A stretch of DNA of 24,656 bases from a virus, in IMG/VR virus record IMGVR_UViG_3300025853_000619, positions 1 through 24,656 of that record; one strand, written 5' to 3'. The notes beneath the pieces are model-generated. The model saw only the letters and a program-made list of their open reading frames with translations. It made no database searches and was not told the DNA's origin. The position numbers and the translations under genes were made by a program. Below, piece after piece: positions 16,335 to 22,247 of the stretch (its first letter is position 1; every line of letters begins with the position of its first letter).

Positions 16335-16495
16335 AAATATTAAAAGAAACAGCAGACGTATTGTTTGTCAATACATCAATATTCACTTTTGTAAGTTTAG
16401 CAGATGTTGAGATTGTTTTAAAGATAGTTCTCCTATTAATGTCAATAATATACACAACTGATAAATTCATTTATAATAGAAAAAATAAGAAATGA
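16331..16495 (+). CDS. Small single-span membrane protein (54 aa)
   Basis: Starts in an ATGA overlap with the preceding gene and ends in an ATGA overlap with the next, strong support for translation. It begins MKILKETADVLFVNTSIF; one hydrophobic helix follows (IVLKIVLLLMSIIYT, about 28-42) and a basic tail (YNRKNKK). It stands at the head of the lysis cassette, so a holin, pinholin or holin regulator role is possible; a larger holin candidate is at 17006. No family is recognised with certainty. Confidence 0.75.
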   Translation: MKILKETADVLFVNTSIFTFVSLADVEIVLKIVLLLMSIIYTTDKFIYNRKNKK

Positions 16496-16614
16496 GCAAA
16501 AAAAATATAGTAAACTTTGTAAAGCAAACAAAGAGAAAACGCAAGGGAGTTCATTCTAAAAATGCCTCAAAAGGTCAAAATGGTTATAAATCTAAATCAA
16601 GAGGTCAAGGGTAA
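16492..16614 (+). CDS. Small basic glycine/lysine-rich protein (40 aa)
   Basis: Sits between the small membrane protein (four-base overlap) and the peptidase gene (one-base TAATG overlap). It begins MSKKNIVNFVKQTKRKRKG and contains GVHSKNASKGQNGYKSKSRG near the end. It is very basic, with no acidic residue and probably no stable fold. From memory, short proteins with a GVHxK...S.KGQ-type ending recur near the tail/lysis genes of Bacteroidota phages, with no established function. RNA or DNA binding, or a virion-associated basic peptide, are possibilities only. Confidence 0.7.
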   Translation: MSKKNIVNFVKQTKRKRKGVHSKNASKGQNGYKSKSRGQG

Positions 16615-17018
16615 TGGATATGAAACTTGAAACTTGGAAAGAGAGTTTAAAAAAATTAGATAAATCAATGGCATTAAAATACTTTAAACTAGAAGAGTTT
16701 GACGATGCTCCAGGAACTGGCAAGAATATGAAAATGGACTTTTTATTAAAATTAGATAAGGCTAGAGATATTGCTGGAATACCATTTAAGATAACAAGTG
16801 GATGGAGAAGTGAGGAAACAAATAAAAGAGTTGGAGGAGTTTCTAATTCAAGCCATCCAAAGGGATTAGCAAGTGATATATCTTGTAATGATAGTAATAC
16901 TAGACAAAAGATAGTTAATGCTCTTATAATGGCTGGATTTACTCGAATTGGCATAGCTAAGACTTTTATCCATTGCGACACAGATAATGACAAACCAAAT
17001 GCTATATGGCTATATTAG
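16614..17018 (+). CDS. Endolysin, M15-type zinc peptidase
   Basis: Cuts peptidoglycan peptide bonds to lyse the host. The 134-residue protein matches Peptidase_M15_3: YFKLEEFDDAPGTG (23-36), a first helix (MDFLLKLDKARDIAG), FKITSGWRSEETNKRVGG (59-75), zinc ligands H81 and D88 in SSHPKGLASDI and H120 in FIHCD. All three ligands are present. There is no signal peptide, so release depends on a holin. Length is typical. The ATG at 16614 overlaps the previous stop; an in-frame ATG six bases later is an equal alternative. It overlaps the holin gene by 13 bases. Confidence 0.92.
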   Translation: MDMKLETWKESLKKLDKSMALKYFKLEEFDDAPGTGKNMKMDFLLKLDKARDIAGIPFKITSGWRSEETNKRVGGVSNSSHPKGLASDISCNDSNTRQKIVNALIMAGFTRIGIAKTFIHCDTDNDKPNAIWLY

Positions 17019-17389
17019 GAACTATTTTAAGTGGATTGCTTGGTAAAGCTGACACAATTATTGATGAATGTATCACAAGCAAAGAGGAGAAAATGCAACT
17101 CAAAAACGAGATGCAAAAAATTATCCAAGAACAAGAGGCTTTAATTGAGCAAGAAATAACTAAAAGATGGCAATCAGATAATCAACAATCCTCATGGCTA
17201 CCTAGAAATATAAGACCTTTAGTGTTGGGATGGCTTGTAGTTTCAACAACTTTTCTTATATTTATCGACGCTGGAGTCATTTCTTTTGTAGTTGAAGAGA
17301 AATGGGTTGACCTTTTAACGGTAGTTCTTATCACAGTTATAGGTGCATACTTCGGCTCAAGAGGTTTAGAGAAAATCAAAAACAAATGA
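17006..17389 (+). CDS. Holin, 3TM-type
   Basis: Inner-membrane pore protein that releases the endolysin. The 127-residue protein begins with an amphipathic helix (MAILGTILSGLLGKADTIID), a charged coiled-coil region (about 24-58), then SWLPRNIRPLVLGWLVVSTT (about 62-81) leading into a first membrane span and a second span at about 100-117 (DLLTVVLITVIGAYFGSRGL), ending KIKNK. This is the pattern of the 3TM holin/GTA-release family. It overlaps the endolysin gene by 13 bases and the next gene by four (ATGA). Confidence 0.85.
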   Translation: MAILGTILSGLLGKADTIIDECITSKEEKMQLKNEMQKIIQEQEALIEQEITKRWQSDNQQSSWLPRNIRPLVLGWLVVSTTFLIFIDAGVISFVVEEKWVDLLTVVLITVIGAYFGSRGLEKIKNK

Positions 17390-18441
17390 AAGACGGAAAA
17401 AGGTATCGGTTGAAACCAGACGAATGGAAACTGATTGACCAATACCGAATTGACAAACAAAAGGATTCATTATTAGCTGATGAATGTGATTCGGCTGGTA
17501 TTGACATTAATAGTATATCACATTATTGGTATAAGAGCCAAAAGTTCTCAATCTTTGCAAAGCCAAACGAGTTCACAAAAGATGAGTTCTTAAATTCTAT
17601 TGAGGAGCTTATATCTAACTACTCTCCTAAATATCCAACAATAGATTATCCCAAAAGAGAGGATGGCCATTTGCTTATCATTAATCCAGCTGATGTTCAT
17701 ATCGGTAAATATGCTGATAGTAAAGAAACTGGAAACGAGTATAATGTAGAAATAGCAAAGCAAAGAGTCATGGATGGTGTTAAAGGTATTTTAAGAAATG
17801 CTGAGGGCTTTCCTATTGAACGAATATTGTTTTGCATAGGCAATGACATACTACATACGGATAATGTCCAAGGAAACACAACTAAAGGAACTCCACAAGA
17901 TACAGACGGCAAATGGTATAGACACTTTACAGAGGCTTTAGAGTTATATGTTGAAATTGTAGAGATGTTAATTCAAATAGCTCCAGTTGATTGTATTCAT
18001 TCAATGAGCAATCATGACTATATGAGTGGCTTTCATTTAGCTCATGCTTTGAAATCTTGGTATAGAAATACCGATGCTGTTTATGTAGATGCTGATCCTA
18101 TGCATCGTAAATATTATAAATACAAAAATAGTCTAATAGGATTAACACATGGAGACGGAGCAAAGCTCCCTAATTTGCCCTTACACATGGCTCAAGAAAA
18201 GCCTATAATGTGGGCAAATACTAAATATAGATATTGGTATTTACATCATTTACATCATAAACAACGATATAAGTTTCTAAGCTCTTTTGATAATATCGGA
18301 GTGACGGTTGAGTTCTTACGCTCTCCAAGTGGATCAGATTCTTGGCATTATCAAAAAGGTTATACTGGTAGCATTAAAGCAGTTGAGGGATTTATTCATA
18401 ATGAATTTGGACAGATAGCACATTTAACACACATATTTTAG
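17386..18441 (+). CDS. Metallophosphoesterase, calcineurin-like
   Basis: Probable metal-dependent phosphoesterase or nuclease. The 351-residue protein has an N-terminal basic region of HTH-like size (about 1-60), then the phosphoesterase motifs in order: DVH (103-105), GND (152-154), NHD (209-211), THGD (254-257) and HLH (288-290). All metal-binding positions are present. The second motif is GND where the family often has GD. It begins in an ATGA overlap with the holin gene and is the last gene of the late block, before a strong terminator. Substrate is unknown; related genes occur in many phages near the lysis or tail end. Confidence 0.85.
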   Translation: MKDGKRYRLKPDEWKLIDQYRIDKQKDSLLADECDSAGIDINSISHYWYKSQKFSIFAKPNEFTKDEFLNSIEELISNYSPKYPTIDYPKREDGHLLIINPADVHIGKYADSKETGNEYNVEIAKQRVMDGVKGILRNAEGFPIERILFCIGNDILHTDNVQGNTTKGTPQDTDGKWYRHFTEALELYVEIVEMLIQIAPVDCIHSMSNHDYMSGFHLAHALKSWYRNTDAVYVDADPMHRKYYKYKNSLIGLTHGDGAKLPNLPLHMAQEKPIMWANTKYRYWYLHHLHHKQRYKFLSSFDNIGVTVEFLRSPSGSDSWHYQKGYTGSIKAVEGFIHNEFGQIAHLTHIF

Positions 18442-18470
18442 TATTTATTTTAGTATTTATTTAGTATATA
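18436..18470 (+). repeat. 12-base tandem repeat at the end of the late operon
   Basis: TTTTAGTATTTA occurs twice in perfect tandem (18436-18447, 18448-18459), followed by a shortened, altered third copy (TTTAGTATATA, 18460-18470). The first copy includes the metallophosphoesterase stop codon. A few bases on, TATATTTG (18477-18484) matches the -7 consensus but has no TTTG at the right distance. Role unknown. Confidence 0.7.
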
Positions 18471-18524
18471 TTTCACTATATTTGTTCACTTGTTTGTTAG
18501 TTTAATTACTTTTTTATTGTTTTG

Positions 18525-18559
18525 AGAGGGGTGTTTTTTACAAATATCCCTCTTTTTTT
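18525..18559 (+). terminator. Strong rho-independent terminator ending the late operon
   Basis: AGAGGGGTGTTT (18525-18536) pairs with AAATATCCCTCT (18542-18553), twelve pairs with two G-U, around TTTAC, followed by six more T (18554-18559). It lies about 85 bases past the metallophosphoesterase stop and separates the late genes from the early block. Confidence 0.88.
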
Positions 18560-18634
18560 ATGGTAATTTATTAAAAAGTTTAACACTTGTCTAATCTAGT
18601 AAACTAAAAAATATTCACTTTTTTTGTTAAAAAG

Positions 18635-18666
18635 TTTGCACAATTAAAAAAGTCGTTTTATATTAG
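18635..18666 (+). promoter_or_regulatory. Early promoter, Bacteroidota type
   Basis: TTTG (18635-18638) and TATATTAG (18659-18666) are 20 bases apart, the usual -33/-7 spacing; the -7 box differs from TAnnTTTG at one position. Transcription would start near 18670, giving a leader of about 25-30 bases before the ATG at 18698. It is the only clear promoter in front of the early genes. Confidence 0.68.
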
Positions 18667-18697
18667 CACCATAATTAACAAACTAAAACACAAAACA

Positions 18698-18868
18698 ATG
18701 ACAACAATAGAAACAACAACATTAAGAAACGGATTAAAAGTATTAGACAAATATTATGTAAATAGAAAACAAGCTGAAAAAGGACAGCATAAATTAATGA
18801 GAGAATATGGTGTAGAAAGTTACATCTGGAATAGAGGTGGCAGAGTTTTTTATGTAGCAATAAAATAA
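18698..18868 (+). CDS. Small early protein of unknown function (56 aa)
   Basis: First gene after the early promoter and closed by its own terminator, so it can form a short single-gene transcript. The protein starts MTTIETTTLRNGLKVLDKYY, has a charged middle (NRKQAEKGQHKLMREYGVE) and ends WNRGGRVFYVAIK. No family is recognised; the composition suggests a small helical domain with a C-terminal strand. The position is typical for host-takeover or regulatory peptides, but nothing in the sequence shows which. Confidence 0.75.
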   Translation: MTTIETTTLRNGLKVLDKYYVNRKQAEKGQHKLMREYGVESYIWNRGGRVFYVAIK

Positions 18869-18875
18869 TAACAAT

Positions 18876-18898
18876 GGGGAGAGCAATCTCCCCTTTTT
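18876..18898 (+). terminator. Rho-independent terminator after the first early gene
   Basis: GGGGAGA (18876-18882) and TCTCCCC (18887-18893) form seven perfect pairs around GCAA, followed by TTTTT (18894-18898). It lies seven bases past the stop at 18868. Downstream early genes have no obvious promoter of their own, so it is probably a partial terminator or a target of antitermination. Confidence 0.88.
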
Positions 18899-18911
18899 AA
18901 ACTAACTAACA

Positions 18912-19148
18912 ATGAAAAATAAAGATTTACACAAACCAACTTATTTAGATGCTAAATTAGAGCTTGGAACACAAGTTCAATTCTTTAGCTACACATTAAA
19001 CGATTTATGCCTTTATAGTGTATTTATAGCCGTTTTAACGCTACTTCTCATTTATTTAATACCTACATACTATACAGAGGTGTTTTGCTCTTATATCGGC
19101 TCTTTATTCACTATGATAATTTTTTACATAAAATGGGGAACAAATTAA
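18912..19148 (+). CDS. Two-span membrane protein of unknown function
   Basis: A 78-residue protein with a polar start (MKNKDLHKPTYLDAKLELG) and two hydrophobic segments (LCLYSVFIAVLTLLLIYLI, about 32-50, and SYIGSLFTMIIFYI, about 60-73). No family is recognised. It follows the terminator after an A/C-rich leader and overlaps the next small gene by 16 bases. It could be a superinfection-exclusion or host-membrane protein by position, which is inference. Confidence 0.65.
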   Translation: MKNKDLHKPTYLDAKLELGTQVQFFSYTLNDLCLYSVFIAVLTLLLIYLIPTYYTEVFCSYIGSLFTMIIFYIKWGTN

Positions 19149-19234
19149 ACAAAGAAATGTTTAAATATTTTATTATGTATTTAGGCTTATTATCAATTAT
19201 TATTTTAACAATTAAAAACTATTTTCAATTATGA
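19133..19234 (+). CDS. Very small membrane peptide (33 aa)
   Basis: Open frame filling the gap between two genes: it overlaps the preceding gene by 16 bases and the next by four (ATGA at 19231-19234). It begins MGNKLNKEMFKYFIMYLG and is followed by the hydrophobic LLSIIILTI and a short NYFQL end, a single membrane helix with a positively charged N-side. The two overlaps are the main support. It may work with the two-span protein upstream. Confidence 0.55.
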   Translation: MGNKLNKEMFKYFIMYLGLLSIIILTIKNYFQL

Positions 19235-19665
19235 ACAAAATCGTAAAATCAGTAAATCCTCAAGGAAGTTTTGACTCTCAATGGGGTACATTCTACAAAT
19301 TCAATTTGGAGTTTGAGGATGGAATGAAAGGAGAGTATCTTTCTAAAAGTGAACAACAAAACAAATTTATAGTCGGTCAAGCTGTTGACATTGAAGTAAC
19401 AACAAGAGACTATAATGGTTCTAAAGTCAACAAGATAAAACCAGCATCAACATTTGAGGGCAATTTTAAGGCTTCTAATGGACAATCTAATAACAAAGAT
19501 ACTCAAGTGTATATCATTAAACAAAACGCTCTTACAAACGCTTGTAATATCGTTGGAACTGATGATGTGGCAAAGATTATAGAGATAGCTGACTTATTTA
19601 AAGAGTGGGTGTTAAATGATGTAAAACCTAAATCTAATGGCAATGGCACAGACTTACCTTTTTAG
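19231..19665 (+). CDS. Single-stranded DNA-binding-like protein
   Basis: Likely binds ssDNA during phage replication or recombination. The 144-residue protein begins with strand-rich sequence compatible with an OB fold (SQWGTFYKFNLEFEDGMKGEY, then VDIEVTTRDYNGSKVNKIKP), has a low-complexity Asn/Ser/Gly part (about 78-88), a helical part (ADLFKEWVLNDV), and ends TDLPF, which resembles the SSB C-terminal tip that recruits replication partners. The sequence is far from standard SSB, so the call rests on the fold pattern, the tip and the replication context. Confidence 0.68.
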   Translation: MNKIVKSVNPQGSFDSQWGTFYKFNLEFEDGMKGEYLSKSEQQNKFIVGQAVDIEVTTRDYNGSKVNKIKPASTFEGNFKASNGQSNNKDTQVYIIKQNALTNACNIVGTDDVAKIIEIADLFKEWVLNDVKPKSNGNGTDLPF

Positions 19666-19927
19666 TAAACAATCGCGTGACGAAGTTTATGACCATGAGA
19701 CTAGTTATTGTTTTAGACTGAGACGAGGGAATGGATGGTTACATCTTAATAGAAAAGCTACTGAGCTAATAGAACACGATGACCATTTTGAAGTTATATT
19801 GCAAGATTGGTATATTAGCGTTAATCATTCTGGTAAATTTATTTCTCAAAGAATAATAAGACAAGAACAATGTCAAGAGCTTCAAGAGTGGTATTTAAAA
19901 GATAAAGAATATGACAAAGAAAGATAG
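19637..19927 (+). CDS. Hypothetical early protein (96 aa)
   Basis: Overlaps the SSB-like gene by 29 bases and the next gene by 17. It contains CFRLRRGNGWLHLNRKATE (about 25-43) and HFEVILQDWYISVNHSGKF (about 50-68), a compact alpha/beta composition, and ends in a charged helix. I recognise no family. Start may be the first ATG or the ATG two codons later (19643). Confidence 0.7.
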   Translation: MAMAQTYLFSKQSRDEVYDHETSYCFRLRRGNGWLHLNRKATELIEHDDHFEVILQDWYISVNHSGKFISQRIIRQEQCQELQEWYLKDKEYDKER

Positions 19928-20093
19928 AATTAACAAGATTCTTAAAGAATCACACATGATAATCAACAATGCAACTGGATTGGATATTTCCAAAACTTGT
20001 AAAGAGAAAGCAAAGAGAGAATCAAGAAAAAAACTAAGAGAGCTAAAAGACTTAGCTCCAGATATTTATGAACGATTAAAAGTAGAACTATAA
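19911..20093 (+). CDS. Small charged helical protein (60 aa)
   Basis: A lysine/arginine-rich, mostly helical protein: MTKKDRINKILKESHMIINN, then KTCKEKAKRESRKKLRELKDL and DIYERLKVEL. It is unlike any domain I know. It overlaps the upstream gene by 17 bases and the DnaA-like gene by one (TAATG), so it is translated with the replication cluster. A DNA-binding or adaptor role would fit its charge but is not shown. Confidence 0.65.
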   Translation: MTKKDRINKILKESHMIINNATGLDISKTCKEKAKRESRKKLRELKDLAPDIYERLKVEL

Positions 20094-20494
20094 TGGATAG
20101 AGTAAAACAAATAGTGCAAACAAGTTGCTTTGTATCTAATTTAGATATAAACGAATTTAATACAAGAAGTCGAGAGAGACATATTTTAGATGTTAGGAGG
20201 ATGGTTTATTCCATTTGTAAAGACATTTTGAATATGCCTTGGACCCACATAGCAAAGTATTTTAAAGTAAATCATGCAACTATTATACATCATTACAACA
20301 TACATTCAAGTATATTGAGATATGACAAAAATTATGAAGATATTTATATGACGATCCTCGAGCTTGTAAAAGCTGATTTAGGATATGTAGATGCTAAAAA
20401 TTTACTGGAGGAAATAAGAAAATTCAAATCAGATAAAATAAGGGAAAAAATAGAATTAAGAAATCAATTAAGAGTATATTATGAAAACGAATAA
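20093..20494 (+). CDS. DnaA domain IV-like DNA-binding protein
   Basis: Probable origin-binding or DnaA-mimicking protein. Residues about 24-75 (RSRERHILDVRRMVYSICKD, WTHIAKYFKVNHATIIHHYN) match the C-terminal DNA-binding domain of DnaA: the basic helix followed by a helix-turn-helix, with VNHATIIHHYN in the place of the DnaA signature (RDHSTVxHA type). The AAA+ domain of DnaA is absent and the C-terminal half (about 75-133) is a charged helical extension. It sits two genes upstream of the initiator-like gene with repeats. It overlaps the next gene by 14 bases. Confidence 0.82.
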   Translation: MDRVKQIVQTSCFVSNLDINEFNTRSRERHILDVRRMVYSICKDILNMPWTHIAKYFKVNHATIIHHYNIHSSILRYDKNYEDIYMTILELVKADLGYVDAKNLLEEIRKFKSDKIREKIELRNQLRVYYENE

Positions 20495-20711
20495 ACTAAC
20501 ACAGAGGGAGCAAGTCATTAATCATTTAAAGACTTATAAATCAATAACATCTTGGGATGCTATTATGGAATATGGAATAACAAGACTATCTCATCACATT
20601 TATTGCCTTAGAAAAGATGGTTATATTATTCCTGATAAAAGGATTAAAGTTAAAACTAGATTAGGAAATTTTACAACTATTTCTAAATACACTATAAATG
20701 AAACGAATTAG
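20481..20711 (+). CDS. Helix-turn-helix protein (HTH_39-like)
   Basis: A 76-residue DNA-binding-type protein: LTQREQVINHLKTYKSITSW, DAIMEYGITRLSHHIYCLRKDGYII, then a short strand end. The pattern Q-x-V-I-x-H-L...A-x-x-x-YGI-x-RL...LR-x-x-GY is that of the small winged-helix HTH_39 family found in phages. It starts and ends with 14-base overlaps in the replication cluster, suggesting a replication or local regulatory role. Confidence 0.8.
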   Translation: MKTNKLTQREQVINHLKTYKSITSWDAIMEYGITRLSHHIYCLRKDGYIIPDKRIKVKTRLGNFTTISKYTINETN

Positions 20712-21396
20712 AGTTGAGAAGTCAAAGAACTTTACTACTATCAACAATGAGTTCATTTTTAATAAGAACCTATCGTTAAAAGCTAAGGGGTTGCTTTGTC
20801 ATCTCCTGGCTTTACCTAACGATTGGAAGTTATATGTTGAGGAGGTTGAGAAATGGCATTTAGACGGTAAATCAGCCATTTATAGTGCATTTAAGGAACT
20901 AACAGAGAACGGTTATATGACAAGAGAGCAGAAGAGAGATAAGCTCGGAAAGATAATCTCTTGGGATTATATAGTCTTTGAGAAGCCACATACCGATTAT
21001 CCAGATGTTGATTATCCAGATGTTGATTATCTAGATGTGGAAAATCGACCACTACTAAATACTAATAATACTAAAGACTTAAATAAAGTAAATACTAATA
21101 ATACTAAAACAGAGGAGATTTATCCTTTTGAGTTAAATTTAGAGGCTTGGAAATTATGGAAGTCATTTAGAAAAGAGGAATTTAGAACATCTTATAAGAA
21201 ACTGGGGGAGGCGGCGGCGATTTCCAAGCTACTAAGGATCTCAAACAATGATAAGGAGGTTCAGTCGAAAATCATTGAGCAATCTATTGAGAATGGATGG
21301 AAAGGATTATTTGAAATAAAAACAGAAAAACAAACCAAAGTACAAAAGATACTCAGCAACTATCATAAAGGATTAGAAATGTTAAACAATGAATAA
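20698..21396 (+). CDS. Replication initiator-like protein (HTH_36/DnaD-type)
   Basis: Probable origin-binding protein that recruits the host helicase. The 232-residue protein has an N-terminal winged-helix region (about 8-95: FTTINNEFIFNKNLSLKAKG, LLCHLLALPNDWKLYVEEVE, GKSAIYSAFKELTENGYMTRE), a repetitive linker (about 98-138) with DYPDV, DYPDV, DYLDV and two NTNNTK copies, and a helical C-terminal part (LEAWKLWKSFRKEEFRTSYK, ISKLLRISNNDKEV). This matches phage replication proteins with HTH_36 and DnaD-like tails. The linker DNA is an iteron-like repeat block, as in lambda O-type origins. No ATPase motif is present. Confidence 0.78.
   Translation: MKRIRVEKSKNFTTINNEFIFNKNLSLKAKGLLCHLLALPNDWKLYVEEVEKWHLDGKSAIYSAFKELTENGYMTREQKRDKLGKIISWDYIVFEKPHTDYPDVDYPDVDYLDVENRPLLNTNNTKDLNKVNTNNTKTEEIYPFELNLEAWKLWKSFRKEEFRTSYKKLGEAAAISKLLRISNNDKEVQSKIIEQSIENGWKGLFEIKTEKQTKVQKILSNYHKGLEMLNNE
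20995..21108 (+). repeat. Iteron-like repeat block inside the initiator gene, possible replication origin
   Basis: Three tandem 15-base units begin at 20995, 21010 and 21025: GATTATCCAGATGTT twice exactly, then GATTATCTAGATGTG. After 17 bases comes a 20-base direct repeat TAAATACTAATAATACTAAA at 21056-21075 and 21089-21108 (33-base period), extremely AT-rich. Repeats next to an AT-rich stretch inside the initiator gene are the layout of the lambda O gene origin. The units also encode in-frame peptide repeats, so a purely protein-level cause is possible. Confidence 0.55.
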
Positions 21397-21586
21397 ATAA
21401 AAAATATCAATATTAGCTTGATGTCGCAATTTGAGACCTCAAGTTCGACAAGCAAGTAGATACAATTATGATATAGATATGTTACAAATAAGTAAAAACT
21501 TGTTGGTATGATAGGTAAAAGTCAGTTGCGAATGACCGAGCAATCCAAGGTTGTTGCCCGTTTTGTTAAACAATTAAAAAAATAAA
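21397..21586 (+). promoter_or_regulatory. Structured 190-base intergenic region, possible leader RNA or ncRNA
   Basis: The largest gene-free stretch inside the early block. A stem-loop spans 21416-21453 (GCTTG/CAAGC at the base, TCG/CGA, then AATTTGA/TCAAGTT around GACC, with one 3-base and one 1-base bulge). ACAAGCAAGT (21448-21457) can instead pair with ACTTGTTGGT (21498-21507), which is incompatible with the first stem. At the 3' end, CGAGCAAT (21537-21544) pairs with GTTGCCCG (21553-21560) with one mismatch, followed by TTTTGTT. GTTGC at 21525-21529 can compete for GCAAT at 21540-21544. It resembles an attenuator or a terminated small RNA; no known family is recognised. An A-rich leader precedes the ATG at 21587. 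Confidence 0.5.
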
Positions 21587-21841
21587 ATGACTAAAGAACA
21601 AACCGTTGAATTAAATCTATTATTAGCTACTTTTAGATGTTTTAATGAGCAGTTATACCATTTAAAAGGAACTCATGCTGGAATAGTAAAATTAAAATTT
21701 AATAGACTTTTGAATGTTGCTAAACAATATGAAAAAGAAATTGTTAAATTTACTGGAGGAAGTCAAGAGATTGAGAATATCTACGATGGACTTATGGAAA
21801 TATTAATTGAAGTAAAAAGACAAGTGAATGAACAAGAGTAA
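21587..21841 (+). CDS. Hypothetical helical protein (84 aa)
   Basis: A mostly helical protein (MTKEQTVELNLLLATFRCF, NEQLYHLKGTHAGIVKLKFN, NIYDGLMEILIEVKRQVNE) with no recognised domain. It is the first gene after the structured leader and so may be the one controlled by it. It overlaps the following gene by 14 bases. A DNA-replication accessory role is suggested only by context. Confidence 0.7.
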   Translation: MTKEQTVELNLLLATFRCFNEQLYHLKGTHAGIVKLKFNRLLNVAKQYEKEIVKFTGGSQEIENIYDGLMEILIEVKRQVNEQE

Positions 21842-22247
21842 ACAAGTATGGTTTCTTTATGCTCATAATATCAAAGAGCTTAAAACACAATGTTATGATA
21901 TAATATCAACGCTTTATGTCCAATTAGGGCAATCTCCAGAGGCTGAGATAATAGTACAAATGACTAATCTATTGACTAATGACTTAGCTAATGGATATGG
22001 ATCAATGGAATTGGATGAGGTAAGATTTGCTATAAATAAATACATAAGAGAGAACGATGGACCTCACTTTGTCAATGTTCCAATGTGGAATGAGGCTTTA
22101 AGAAATTACAAAGTATCTAAAGCTCTTAAAAGACAAACTAATCAAATTGACCAATACGAACTCTACAAAAAAAGAATAGATACAATGGATAAGGCTTTGC
22201 AAAATAGAGAGATAAAAAAGATAGGGAATGCCAACGACAATAAGTAA
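21828..22247 (+). CDS. Hypothetical replication-cluster protein (139 aa)
   Basis: Helical protein with YAHNIKELKTQCYDIISTLY at the start, then LTNDLANGYGSMELDEVRFA and INKYIRENDGPHFVNVPMWN, and a basic tail. The middle section resembles a pattern seen in phage proteins next to initiators (short helices, YG-S, E-x-x-x-A, then a conserved W). A helicase-loader function is possible because no loader is otherwise visible, but I cannot name a family. It overlaps the NinG gene by 20 bases. Confidence 0.65.
   Translation: MNKSKQVWFLYAHNIKELKTQCYDIISTLYVQLGQSPEAEIIVQMTNLLTNDLANGYGSMELDEVRFAINKYIRENDGPHFVNVPMWNEALRNYKVSKALKRQTNQIDQYELYKKRIDTMDKALQNREIKKIGNANDNK

Larger units (their letters stand above)
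18442..18697 (+). promoter_or_regulatory. 256-base control region between late and early genes
   Basis: This gene-free stretch contains the tandem repeat, the terminator and the early promoter. TTAAAAAGTTT also occurs twice, 56 bases apart (18571-18581 and 18627-18637); the second copy ends in the promoter's TTTG, so the pair could be operator half-sites or a duplicated promoter whose upstream copy lacks a -7 box. The last 30 bases form an A/C-rich leader without Shine-Dalgarno. No small gene is seen. Confidence 0.6.

Noticed and set aside
21421-21459. 12-codon frame starting ATGTCGCAA inside the leader RNA
   Set aside because: Too short and serine/threonine-rich without support; a leader peptide cannot be excluded but is not indicated.
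21436-21460. tRNA T-arm-like GTTCGAC in the intergenic region
   Set aside because: No five-pair T-stem flanks it and no acceptor, D or anticodon arms can be placed around it.
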